NCBI GenBank assembly: GCA_948473115.1
Contig: CAOKWI010000009.1
Span: 1 to 64,000, forward strand
Origin: an uncultured Lachnospiraceae bacterium
GTDB lineage: Bacteria; Bacillota; Clostridia; Lachnospirales; Lachnospiraceae
Direction of reading: 5' to 3'
DNA: 64,000 nucleotides
The position numbers were made by a program, and so were the translations under genes. A model generated the notes under the pieces. It saw only the letters and a program-made list of their open reading frames with translations, was not told where the DNA came from and did not search any database. Below, piece by piece: positions 8,367 to 15,511 of this stretch. The stretch's first letter is position 1, and each line of letters opens with the position of its first letter.

Positions 8367-9323
8367 ATGCAGAAACGATCATCAGTACATTTGCCGCTTA
8401 CATACCGGCCTTATGATTTTCCGGCTTCCTTTCCTGTACTGGCTTTTTTGGGGAATTATTGGATCAATGGCATTTCGACACCGGAATTTCTGCATTTTCA
8501 TAATGGAATAGAAATCGGACGCTGTCTGGGTGGTTCGGGGAGGATATATTGTGGGGAGTCGGACAGTTTTCCTTATTGCTGCGGCGACTATAGTATCATT
8601 TTTCCCCAGGTTCCCCATATTGTGGTCAACGACGCCGAGCCCTGTGTCTGGGAATATCTGTATGTGGAGCCGAGGCTGCTTTTGCAGAAGGATGGGCGTG
8701 GGTACGATATGCTCTGGCAGTTTTTCTACATTCCCCAGAAATTGCCGATCATCATCCGGAGGGAGGAATATCCGGTGCTGCATTTCTTTATTTCCCGGAT
8801 CTTTCAGGAATTCCATGACAAAAGAGCCATGTATCAGAGGATGGTACATGGTCTGTTGGTGGCGCTCTGCGCGGAGATGAATCGCCTGACACTTATGGCG
8901 GATCAGGAGGACGGTTCGTCGGAGAATCTGACCAGCGCTCATTTTTACATCCGAACGGCGCTTACCTATATTTATGAGCACTATTCGGAAGCCATTTCCA
9001 TACAGGAGCTTTCCGCCCGATGCTGTATCAGTGAGAGCCATTTCCGCAGGCTGTTCCGGCAGGTGGTGGGGATCAGCCCTTTGGAGTATATCCAGCACTA
9101 CCGCATCCGGCAGGCCTGCCACCTGATCTACCTGAACCAGGAGCCGATCAATATGATTGCGCGGCGGACGGGCTACCGCAGTCTGTCCAGCTTTAACAGA
9201 CAGTTTCAACAATATATGCACAGCTCCCCCACAGGCTACCGCAGGGAGCATTTGCTGGATCCTGTACAGAATGAAGTGCTTTCATATGAAGACAGCGCAA
9301 CGAAGCATATTTTCCAGATTTGA
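8367..9323 (+). CDS. AraC-family transcriptional regulator
   Basis: A 318-residue regulator. The N-terminal AraC cupin-like domain carries FLHFHNGIEIGRCLGGSG. The C-terminal HTH pair is at about 200-300 (ISIQELSARCCISESHFRRLFRQVVGISPLEYIQHYRIRQA..., MIARRTGYRSLSSFNRQFQQYM). The start at 8367 has AAGGAG 9 nt upstream; an upstream in-frame codon at 8268 has none. Being divergent from the CyuA-UroD-reductase operon, it is a candidate regulator of that operon. Confidence 0.85.
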   Translation: MQKRSSVHLPLTYRPYDFPASFPVLAFLGNYWINGISTPEFLHFHNGIEIGRCLGGSGRIYCGESDSFPYCCGDYSIIFPQVPHIVVNDAEPCVWEYLYVEPRLLLQKDGRGYDMLWQFFYIPQKLPIIIRREEYPVLHFFISRIFQEFHDKRAMYQRMVHGLLVALCAEMNRLTLMADQEDGSSENLTSAHFYIRTALTYIYEHYSEAISIQELSARCCISESHFRRLFRQVVGISPLEYIQHYRIRQACHLIYLNQEPINMIARRTGYRSLSSFNRQFQQYMHSSPTGYRREHLLDPVQNEVLSYEDSATKHIFQI

Positions 9324-9424
9324 TATTTCCATGGACGTTCTGCACACTTTGTCTGACTGAGTTTTAGCAAAAAGGCTTTTAGCAAAAGCATTAACAAAAA
9401 ATTAATAAAAATTTAAAAAAGGGG

Positions 9425-9453
9425 TTGCATTTCTGAAATAGATATAATATAAT
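9425..9453 (+). promoter_or_regulatory. tRNA-Lys promoter
   Basis: TTGCAT at 9425-9430, a 17-nt spacer and TATAAT at 9448-9453 lie about 40 nt upstream of the tRNA. Confidence 0.7.
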
Positions 9454-9494
9454 GACTCTTGCGTTGTGAAAGACAAGCGTAAAAGTTTATAAAC

Positions 9495-9567
9495 GCACCG
9501 CTAGCTCAGTTGGTAGAGCACCTGACTCTTAATCAGGGTGTCCAGGGTTCGAGCCCCTGGCGGTGCA
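9495..9567 (+). tRNA. tRNA-Lys (anticodon CTT)
   Basis: A 73-nt cloverleaf. The acceptor stem is GCACCGC paired with GCGGTGC, with discriminator A at 9567. The D-arm has AGCTCAGTTGGTAGAGC. The anticodon stem CCTGA/TCAGG encloses loop CTCTTAA with anticodon CTT at 9528-9530. The T-arm contains GGTTCGAGCC. CCA is not encoded. Its 3' 43 nt are duplicated at 14451-14493, marking it as the integration site of the adjacent element. Confidence 0.95.
9525..9567. repeat. attL core of the integrated element
   Basis: This 43-bp stretch (anticodon loop to 3' end of tRNA-Lys) is repeated exactly at 14451-14493. It sits about 80 bp from the end of the integrase gene, as expected for a tRNA-targeting tyrosine recombinase. 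Confidence 0.85.
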
Positions 9568-9644
9568 TGTGAAGTCTCAGGGCTTGCATTTATGCGGGTT
9601 GTGGGGCTTTTTTTCATGCGGGGAAATACAGCGGGATGAAAAAA

Positions 9645-10541
9645 TCAGGTTTTCCCGCTGTACAGTTTATCGAGATGTGATATACAGTTTTGAGAAGATA
9701 TGATCTCATTGGCATGGTGGAGATAGCGGCGTGTGGTCTCAATGTCCTCATGGCCGAGCAGTATCATGAGTTTGTATATGTCCACCTGGCCATGCTCCTC
9801 ATACTGGTCAATGCAGTAGTTCGTGGCAAAGTTATGACGGAGCTTGTGCGAGGAGAACTCAAAGGGGAGTTCAGCGGATATCCTGCTGACCAGGAGTTTC
9901 ACGGCATTGTTGGTGAGGTCTCCCCCATGGCGGTTAACAAAGACCTTCCCCGACTGGAACGGGCACAGGGAAAGATAACCATCCATGAAACGGGCTGTCA
10001 GGCTTCCAAGGGGAACGGTACGCTCCTTGCATCCTTTCCCGTACACGGTCAGCCTGTGCTCACTGAATGACACCCCGGAACGCCTGAGGGAACACACTTC
10101 CGACTGGCGGAGACCGCTGTCATACATGAGGGCAACAATGCATTTGTTGCGCAAGGTGAGCCATTCGTTCTCGGCGTGGATATGGGAAAATATCTCCCGG
10201 AGTTCATCAGGGCTGTAGATGCGGACATTCTTTTTCGGGCTTTTTGGAACTTTAATCCGTTTATAGTCATACCGTACATCATATTCGGCCTGAACCCATT
10301 TCAGGAACACCTTGAGGTGGCGTATGTAGGTTGCCCGTGTGGACTTGCTCAAGGGACGCCCCAGCAGGCCGGAGATGTAAAGGGTGATCCTGTCCTGTCC
10401 CAGTTCATCCAGTGGCAGATCGGGGGAGACAGACTGTAGAAATGGCTCAATGAACTGCTGGTAGTCAATGACCGTCTTAGGGGACAAGTCCGCAAGACGC
10501 CTAGATAATATAAATTCATCAAAACATTGACGTAAAGTCAT
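9645..10541 (-). CDS. Tyrosine recombinase / integrase
   Basis: A 298-residue XerC/D-type integrase. An N-terminal SAM-like core-binding domain (1-95) precedes the catalytic domain. The catalytic residues are visible: R145 (SGLRQSEV), K169 (YGKGCKE), H232 and R235 (SHKLRHNF), H264 (LLGHEDI) and nucleophile Y273 (RRYLHH). GGAGG lies 10 nt upstream, and the start overlaps the Rep stop (ATGA), so both are translated from one mRNA. It lies about 80 bp from the tRNA-Lys att core and is the obvious enzyme for integration there. Confidence 0.93.
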   Translation of the reverse strand: MTLRQCFDEFILSRRLADLSPKTVIDYQQFIEPFLQSVSPDLPLDELGQDRITLYISGLLGRPLSKSTRATYIRHLKVFLKWVQAEYDVRYDYKRIKVPKSPKKNVRIYSPDELREIFSHIHAENEWLTLRNKCIVALMYDSGLRQSEVCSLRRSGVSFSEHRLTVYGKGCKERTVPLGSLTARFMDGYLSLCPFQSGKVFVNRHGGDLTNNAVKLLVSRISAELPFEFSSHKLRHNFATNYCIDQYEEHGQVDIYKLMILLGHEDIETTRRYLHHANEIISSQNCISHLDKLYSGKT

Positions 10542-11305
10542 CTTTCCACAACCTCCATGTAATCACTGATATTGTCCTTGCGTACATCAAGGGACTTGAC
10601 CTTGACATAGCCTTCCGGATGCTCCCAGTCCCAGTCACCCTTGTAGTCGGCATGGCCGCGGTACAGTTCCACAGCCCTGTCCAGACCTTTTGACGCATAG
10701 TACAGGTGACGGTTCAGGGCGGTGACATTCCGGGAACTGTCCTTTGTCATGTACTTGAGTATGTAACTGGAACACCTGTCAATGTCCTTTATCCTGTCCA
10801 TGCTGATGAAACCAAACTTCTGTTCATACTGCCGCCATGTCAGGTAACCGTGGCTGTTGGTGTAGAGGTCACCGGGAAGGATGCCCCTGATGAAACCGTG
10901 AACATGCCATGCACCGTCATTATGCTGTTCAGGCACGAGGACATACTTCACACGGCATTCAGGACAATCCCTGCAATTGCGCTCGTTGTAATGGTTCAAG
11001 AACTTTGCAAAGGACTTCATGAAACTATCAAGGTCATACCTGTCATGCTTTTGCGGATCAATGGTAAAGGTGCACCAGTAGTCCCAGGGATTGCAGAGGA
11101 CGTATTCACGAACCCGGCCGCGCGCCCTTGTCAGGTTGTCGGAAAGCTTTGCATCATTGACGGAGCATTTATCCCTGTGATCCCTGGAATCTTCCCAGCC
11201 GCTCTCACGGACGGAACTACTGTATGTGATCCGCACGGTATGCTCGCCGTACTGCTTCACGGAGTAGATATCATGCTCATAGGGGGAATCCGTAAAAAGT
11301 GCCAT
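10538..11305 (-). CDS. HUH-type rolling-circle replication protein
   Basis: A 255-residue protein with the hallmarks of a rolling-circle Rep (phage G2P/REP-associated group). Motif 1-like WCTFTID is near 77-83. The HUH motif WHVHGFI has H134 and H136. Motif 3-like YILKYMTK (181-188) has candidate nucleophile Tyr and Lys residues. A CRDCPEC cluster (111-117) may bind Zn. It probably nicks the element's double-strand origin. The start at 11305 has GAAAGG 9 nt upstream; a GTG at 11314 is an alternative. It is coupled to the integrase gene downstream. No morphogenesis genes accompany it, so a filamentous phage is not supported. Confidence 0.85.
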   Translation of the reverse strand: MALFTDSPYEHDIYSVKQYGEHTVRITYSSSVRESGWEDSRDHRDKCSVNDAKLSDNLTRARGRVREYVLCNPWDYWCTFTIDPQKHDRYDLDSFMKSFAKFLNHYNERNCRDCPECRVKYVLVPEQHNDGAWHVHGFIRGILPGDLYTNSHGYLTWRQYEQKFGFISMDRIKDIDRCSSYILKYMTKDSSRNVTALNRHLYYASKGLDRAVELYRGHADYKGDWDWEHPEGYVKVKSLDVRKDNISDYMEVVER

Positions 11306-11824
11306 AACACACAACCTTTCAAAACCATGGATTTTTGACAGCTACCGCACAAGTGGGTGAAAAATGATAGTATGTCAAGTACGCGTGTACGCGCGCGTAT
11401 ATGGAAGAAACAGAAGCTTGAATGCTCCGCGCTGTCCATGGAAACCGGAATTGACGGTATACCATACCACCAGGGCAACGAAAATCCGACTACCGGGATT
11501 CCCCGAAACAACCCCTTTTCAATAATGCCCTTGTGCAATGGGATAATTGTGATTCGGATCACGCAAGGCGCCCTGCTCCTTGCATGTGTGATTATGTCTT
11601 TGCTGTTCCACAAACTGAACAGGGGGAGGATGGCACGGCACCCAGTGTCCATGTGACCAGTAAGGGGGATTGAAAAGAAATGCGCTTTCCAATCCCCGTA
11701 GGCATCATTCTGTGAATCCGCAAGTGTCGTGCAGTAAAGAAAAATCTTCCTTTCCCGGAAATACACGGAAAAGAGTATTTTTCTTGACAGCACTCGATAA
11801 CCATTGACAGGATACAACCTGGAA
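11306..11824. other. Non-coding control region of the element; candidate origin
   Basis: About 520 bp without a convincing gene on either strand lies upstream of rep. At 11381-11400 there is an alternating purine-pyrimidine tract (ACGCGTGTACGCGCGCGTAT) containing the dyad TACGCG...CGCGTA. TTGACA (11335-11340) and TGTCAA (11373-11378) form a wider inverted repeat. Its place upstream of rep makes it a candidate double-strand origin or rep control site; this is inference. Confidence 0.4.
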
Positions 11825-12067
11825 TCAAAGACCGATTATGCAATAACCGGGCATCAGGCCAAACCCTGGTACATCCCGCAAAACATAACGCACAATAAAC
11901 CTTGCACTGCGTCCTGTATAAGCTTCAAGGTCAGGATCCCATTCACGGAGGAAAAGGGTGTCACCAGCCTGAACACTGTCATCATCCTTACGGAGTTCGA
12001 ACCGCTTTTCACCGCTGATGGCTTTCCGAAAGTGGTCAGAATAACATTTCTTTTCGATCACTTTCAC
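11825..12067 (-). CDS. DUF3850 (ASCH-like) domain protein
   Basis: An 80-residue protein matching the DUF3850 pattern: SDHFRKAISGEKRFELRKDD, AGDTLFLREWDP, YTGRSARFIVRYVLRDVPGF. This small PUA/ASCH-like fold is common on plasmids and phages and probably binds RNA or modified nucleobases. The GTG start at 12067 is chosen because AAAGGAGG precedes it by about 8 nt; longer frames lack a site. It is on the same strand as rep and int. Confidence 0.75.
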   Translation of the reverse strand: MKVIEKKCYSDHFRKAISGEKRFELRKDDDSVQAGDTLFLREWDPDLEAYTGRSARFIVRYVLRDVPGFGLMPGYCIIGL

Positions 12068-12108
12068 AACAACACCTCCTTTCTGAAACCAAAACGGCAA
12101 GATTATAA

Positions 12109-12138
12109 TTGACAAAATACAGTAAACAATGGTACAGT
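12109..12138 (+). promoter_or_regulatory. Plus-strand promoter inside the element
   Basis: TTGACA at 12109-12114, an 18-nt spacer and TACAGT at 12133-12138 (followed by TATAAA). It points away from the DUF3850 gene into a region with no plus-strand gene, so it could drive a non-coding or antisense transcript through 12150-12660. Confidence 0.45.
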
Positions 12139-12172
12139 ATAAAAGTCAGCCATATGACAAATGAACATGGAA

Positions 12173-12208
12173 CTTCCATGTGTGTAGTCGTAGTGACACA
12201 CATGGAAG
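12173..12208. repeat. Perfect 13-bp hairpin
   Basis: CTTCCATGTGTGT (12173-12185) pairs perfectly with ACACACATGGAAG (12196-12208) over a 10-nt loop. No T-run follows on either strand, so it is not a standard terminator. It lies about 35 nt downstream of the plus-strand promoter and could be an origin hairpin or part of a small RNA. Confidence 0.55.
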
Positions 12209-12390
12209 AAACACGCTCACAACCGCGCTAAAATGGGTGGGTGCACTGCCGCCACTGCTGACGCAACGTGGCAGGCAGTACACCCTGCAACCCCAGAACC
12301 GGGATCAACAAAACGTGTATCATGTGACGGTATAGCGACACCTCGAGCAACACGGCATACCATCCGATCCACCGACACCGAGACCCGGCA

Positions 12391-12669
12391 TCAGACAGGC
12401 ATGGGGACATGGTAGGACATGTCAGGAAGCACAGCGCCACTGTCGGACAGGTAACGCCCCGCAATCTCCACCGCATACACATTTGACAACTGGAGCAGGA
12501 TGTAGACAATCCCCGGTGTGTCAGGGAAACCCAGGCAGACGGAAACGGCTTCACAGAGAGCCTTATGTACCTGTACCAGTTCCTGGAGGGAATGATGGTT
12601 CACGGAATCCAGCAGGTCAGGATAGTCAACGTGGTCTTCCAGGAGTTCGGAAATCTGTACATCAGTCAT
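12391..12669 (-). CDS. Hypothetical protein of the integrated element
   Basis: A 92-residue protein without a recognised family. It is acidic at the start (DVQISELLEDHVDYPDLLDSV), followed by a helical stretch. Its start overlaps the stop of the upstream gene (12666-12669, ATGA), showing tight co-translation. Between it and the DUF3850 gene lies about 320 bp holding the hairpin at 12173 and the plus-strand promoter. Confidence 0.6.
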   Translation of the reverse strand: MTDVQISELLEDHVDYPDLLDSVNHHSLQELVQVHKALCEAVSVCLGFPDTPGIVYILLQLSNVYAVEIAGRYLSDSGAVLPDMSYHVPMPV

Positions 12670-13223
12670 GACAACACCCCCTTAACCTCGTAGAAGAAAT
12701 GGCGGGACACGAAATCAGAACTGTCCTGAAATTCGATCCTAAAGAAACTGGATTCCGCCGAAATAGCGGAAGAGACGTGCTCGTACCAGACAGAACCGTC
12801 AGAGAAGGAGTACCCCCGGAAAAAAGTACCCTGTACGTGGTCATAATTGGCAGTAAACGAGAAACGGTCGCCATGCAGACTAAAAAACGAAATTTTTGAT
12901 ATGATATAGTCATAATGGCTGACCAGACCCGGATCACCAGACTTACACAGGCCGGGATCATTACCAGTATCATGACCTGGATCAGAACCCTTCTGACCAT
13001 CCTGATCCGGATCAGGGTTCTGCTGATCATCATGATCATGGGCAGTATCCTGATCAAAATCCATTAATTCACGCAATCCAGACAGTTCCTTGTCGATATC
13101 ATCAAGTTCCTTGCCGTACTCCGGCTTCCAGTCAACGCCAGAATGCATCACGATATACATCCGCCTGTCCAGAAGCTTAAGATACCTTGTTACCTGCTCC
13201 ATACCCAAATTTGTGTTTGACAT
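12666..13223 (-). CDS. Hypothetical protein with Asp-rich linker
   Basis: A 185-residue unrecognised protein in three parts. An N-terminal helical segment (1-58) is followed by an Asp/Gly/Pro/Gln-rich linker (about 59-95; DQDGQKGSDPGHDTGNDPG). The C-terminal domain (100-185) is rich in aromatic residues (FFSLHGDRFSFTANYD; SSFFRIEFQDSSDF). GAGG lies 8 nt before the start; a longer frame to 13247 has no site. It is coupled to the following gene. The linker DNA is made of GATC/GGATCAG-like repeats. No signal peptide is seen. Confidence 0.65.
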   Translation of the reverse strand: MSNTNLGMEQVTRYLKLLDRRMYIVMHSGVDWKPEYGKELDDIDKELSGLRELMDFDQDTAHDHDDQQNPDPDQDGQKGSDPGHDTGNDPGLCKSGDPGLVSHYDYIISKISFFSLHGDRFSFTANYDHVQGTFFRGYSFSDGSVWYEHVSSAISAESSFFRIEFQDSSDFVSRHFFYEVKGVLS

Positions 13224-13388
13224 AGCATTTACCTCATAGAGGAGCAAGTACTGGAAGGAGGTCGGCTCTTGCTTCTCATTTCCTCTGATTTCTCCTAAGC
13301 CGAGTAGGGCAACTAAAGAAATTCTTGCGATTTTACTGCATTTCTGTTATTCTGGATGTGAACCTACTGAGATACTACAAAAGAAACT

Positions 13389-13440
13389 AGGTAGCACCAA
13401 AGTAGTACCACCTATAAGGTAACACATAAGTAGTGCGACT
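13389..13440. promoter_or_regulatory. Repeated GTAGYACC-like boxes, candidate RHH operator
   Basis: Four related boxes (GGTAGCACC, GTAGTACC, GGTAACAC, GTAGTGCG) occur at roughly 12-14 bp spacing just upstream of the RHH gene. Ribbon-helix-helix repressors bind short tandem repeats of this kind, so autoregulation is plausible. Confidence 0.4.
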
Positions 13441-13470
13441 GTCAACCCACTTTTGAGAAGGAGATAAAAT

Positions 13471-13770
13471 ATGCCGTCGAAATTGCCTATCATAAAAGCG
13501 AATACATCGGATGAAAATATCATAAAAATGAAAGCTATAGCTAAGCACAACAAGCGGAGTTTAGCGAAAGAAGTAGAATATGTCATTGAGAAACATATAT
13601 CAGAATTTGAACAGGAACATGGCAGTATAGAAATATACACAATGCCACCAAATGAAATCGCACAGGATATTAAAGACCGTATACAAAAAAAGCCACCTTA
13701 TGGAGAAAATAACTCAGGACAGGCAGAATCGAAAATATATCAAACTGATGCAATACAGGGTTCAACTTGA
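13471..13770 (+). CDS. Arc-like ribbon-helix-helix DNA-binding protein
   Basis: A 99-residue protein whose first ~50 residues (PSKLPIIKANTSDENIIKMK, then AIAKHNKRSLAKEVEYVIEK) fit an Arc/RHH fold: a short beta-strand followed by two helices. The C-terminal half is polar and probably disordered. GAAGGAG lies 7 nt upstream. It is divergent from the rep-int side of the element and likely represses one or both directions, acting as copy-control or maintenance regulator. Confidence 0.7.
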   Translation: MPSKLPIIKANTSDENIIKMKAIAKHNKRSLAKEVEYVIEKHISEFEQEHGSIEIYTMPPNEIAQDIKDRIQKKPPYGENNSGQAESKIYQTDAIQGST

Positions 13771-13803
13771 GCAAGTTAATCTGGTGTGCGGAAAGGAGTA
13801 AAA

Positions 13804-13986
13804 ATGGAGGTATTAGAGATGACTGTTGAAGAAAAAAGAGATATGCTTTTAGAAATATTAGCAGATTTATACACAATCAAAGCAGCGAACAAAGAAGAAA
13901 ACGCTGTATTAGATCACAAAATAAAGGTTACTGAAAAACGATTAGAAGTATTAGGAGTTACAGATTTATCGGACATAAAGCCGTAA
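13804..13986 (+). CDS. Small charged hypothetical protein
   Basis: A 60-residue, mainly helical, highly charged protein (EVLEMTVEEKRDMLLEILAD...). No family is recognised. AAAGGAG lies 8 nt before the chosen start. It follows the RHH gene by 33 nt and is last before the terminator at 14033. Its 3' third, with the terminator, is duplicated at 14581-14716. Confidence 0.65.
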   Translation: MEVLEMTVEEKRDMLLEILADLYTIKAANKEENAVLDHKIKVTEKRLEVLGVTDLSDIKP

Positions 13987-14032
13987 AATCAGAGAATGAT
14001 AACTTGCCAATTGAATCCTACAAGATATACCA

Positions 14033-14066
14033 CCCGCCGGGCATAAAGCCGCGGCGGGTTTTCTGT
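14033..14066 (+). terminator. Rho-independent terminator
   Basis: CCCGCCG (14033-14039) pairs with CGGCGGG (14052-14058), followed by TTTTCTGTT. It ends the RHH/small-protein transcript. Confidence 0.8.
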
Positions 14067-14450
14067 TGACTCGAGGTAACGGAATAACGAATGATTATAA
14101 ACAGGATGAATCAAACTGCATAGATGGAACAAGCAATATACATTTGTCAAGTGCGAATATACGTACAGAATGAAACGGAGTAGATTTCTAACTTTCAAAG
14201 GTCATTGCCAAAGGGGGAACTGATGGAGCAACGGGGCAAAAATGTGAACAGATTGTGAACAACGGTTCAGGAGAATGAAACCTATCAATGGACGTCCTAA
14301 ATATGGACATGCCCTTCTAACGCGCCAGAAGACGATTTTAGACACATAAAGCCATTTATGGTATATATGACCACAAAAAGAGGTTAGGATGGCTAAATGG
14401 GGCTCACAGGACGTCACAGGGGATATCGCGGGAACGGGTTGTACCGCATA
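14067..14450. other. Non-coding right arm of the element
   Basis: About 380 bp between the terminator and attR. No gene with a ribosome site is evident on either strand. It probably holds integrase arm-binding and attachment-site sequence. Confidence 0.4.
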
Positions 14451-14493
14451 ACTCTTAATCAGGGTGTCCAGGGTTCGAGCCCCTGGCGGTGCA
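14451..14493. repeat. attR core: duplicated tRNA-Lys 3' end
   Basis: An exact 43-bp copy of 9525-9567. The 5' half of the tRNA is absent, so this is not a functional tRNA but the attachment-site duplicate. Confidence 0.85.
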
Positions 14494-14580
14494 CACACTC
14501 CTCCTTGGAGGAGCATGAAGTCTCAGGATTTGCATTTATGCAGGTTGTGGGGCTTTTTTCATGCGGGGAAATACAGCGGG

Positions 14581-14636
14581 CTGAAAAACGATTAGAAGTA
14601 TTGGGATTTACAGGTTTATCGGATCTTAAGCCGTAA
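14581..14636 (+). pseudogene. 3' fragment of the small charged protein gene
   Basis: Encodes only the tail EKRLEVLGFTGLSDLKP plus stop, the counterpart of EKRLEVLGVTDLSDIKP in the intact gene ending at 13986. It has no start or ribosome site. Confidence 0.7.
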
Positions 14637-14682
14637 AATCAGAGAATGATCGTTTGTCGATTGAATCCTACAAGATATACCA

Positions 14683-14716
14683 CCCGCCGGGCATAAAGCT
14701 GCGGCGGGTTTTCTCT
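14683..14716 (+). terminator. Duplicated rho-independent terminator
   Basis: CCCGCCG (14683-14689) and CGGCGGG (14702-14708) followed by TTTTCT; a copy of the terminator at 14033. Confidence 0.75.
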
Positions 14717-14795
14717 TCACAAGGGGACGGAACAGCATATGTTTGTCCGGACTTCACAAAAGCATATCTGACTGGAAAATAGAACACCGGATTTG

Positions 14796-15509
14796 CTATT
14801 GGTCGATTCTCCGCAACAGAATAGTGCACACAGTAATGGCCAAGATAAAAACCAGGAGTAACGGCATAAGGTTTTCAAACTGAAAGACACTTTCTGTCAT
14901 CAGTTTATATCCCCAGGAGGCCGGGAATAGTTTTCCTGTTGTCTCAAATGCTTTTGGAAGTAGTTCCATTGGGAACATAATTCCGGAAAGCATGGTAGAA
15001 GGTAAAAATACAATAATAGAAAACATGGGAGTTTTGGCCGGGTCTTTTACCGCCAGGCCAATTATGCTGGCAATACTGAGTGATACCGCAATAAATACAG
15101 CAAGGCTGGTGAAGTACATTGCCGGATTTTCCGGTAATTCTGCATGAAAGGCAAGCGGTGCCGCAATATATAAAATAAAGCTCATAAGAAACAAATGAAT
15201 ATATGCTGAAATATTGGCCAGGGCAGCACCAAGATATAATGGAACACCATTCGCTTTGTATACCCTTTTAATATCGCTGCTGTAAATTTCAACAAGAGAA
15301 GGAGGCAGACCAATCAACGCCCCCATTGTCACACTAAATACGGTCATTGACTGAATAAGCGTATATTTTGTCTCCGGCATGACCGATGTAAAAATACCGC
15401 CCATAATTACAAAGAACAAAAGCGGCACAATATAGCAGGTGATAAGTAACGTCTTACTCCTGATATCTAATTTCCATTGTAAAGAAACCCCGTATAAAAA
15501 AGCTCCCAT
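14796..15509 (-). CDS. ABC-2 type transporter permease
   Basis: A 237-residue membrane protein with about six hydrophobic segments (for example TLLITCYIVPLLFFVIMGGIF, MFSIIVFLPSTMLSGIMFP). The late segment SGIMFPMELLP is typical of ABC-2 permeases. It begins 2 nt after the ATPase stop and forms the membrane half of a drug or lipid exporter. It is the last gene of the MerR-ATPase-permease operon. Confidence 0.85.
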   Translation of the reverse strand: MGAFLYGVSLQWKLDIRSKTLLITCYIVPLLFFVIMGGIFTSVMPETKYTLIQSMTVFSVTMGALIGLPPSLVEIYSSDIKRVYKANGVPLYLGAALANISAYIHLFLMSFILYIAAPLAFHAELPENPAMYFTSLAVFIAVSLSIASIIGLAVKDPAKTPMFSIIVFLPSTMLSGIMFPMELLPKAFETTGKLFPASWGYKLMTESVFQFENLMPLLLVFILAITVCTILLRRIDQ

Positions 15510-15511
15510 TA

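Larger units (their letters stand above)
9525..14493. mobile_element. ~5-kb integrative element in tRNA-Lys (integrase + HUH Rep)
   Basis: The element is bounded by exact 43-bp direct repeats of the tRNA 3' end. It carries a tyrosine integrase beside attL, an HUH-type replication protein overlapping it, a DUF3850 protein, two coupled unknown genes, a divergent RHH protein and a small charged protein. It has no conjugation, capsid or Zot-like genes. It is best described as an integrated rolling-circle plasmid-like or ssDNA satellite-like element. Some flanking homology beyond the core is also duplicated. Confidence 0.8.
14514..14716. mobile_element. Remnant of a second, internally deleted integrant
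   Basis: Bases 14514-14580 match the left flank 9571-9635 (tRNA-proximal end of the element up to the CAGCGGG near the integrase end). Bases 14581-14716 match 13931-14066 at about 90% with no gaps, at a constant offset of 650. The two pieces are fused, so everything between integrase and small-protein tail is missing. This indicates an older related element at the same site. Confidence 0.7.

Noticed and set aside
11257..11817. Minus-strand open frame upstream of rep
   Set aside because: It overlaps the rep start, has no ribosome site and an unnatural residue composition; treated as non-coding control region.
10538..13247. Inovirus (filamentous phage) genome
   Set aside because: A Rep protein is present, but no Zot-like ATPase, coat or signal-peptide-bearing minor coat proteins are seen.
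14451..14493. Possible second tRNA-Lys
   Set aside because: Only the 3' 43 nt of the tRNA are present; the acceptor 5' strand, D-arm and half the anticodon stem are missing. It is the attachment-site duplicate.
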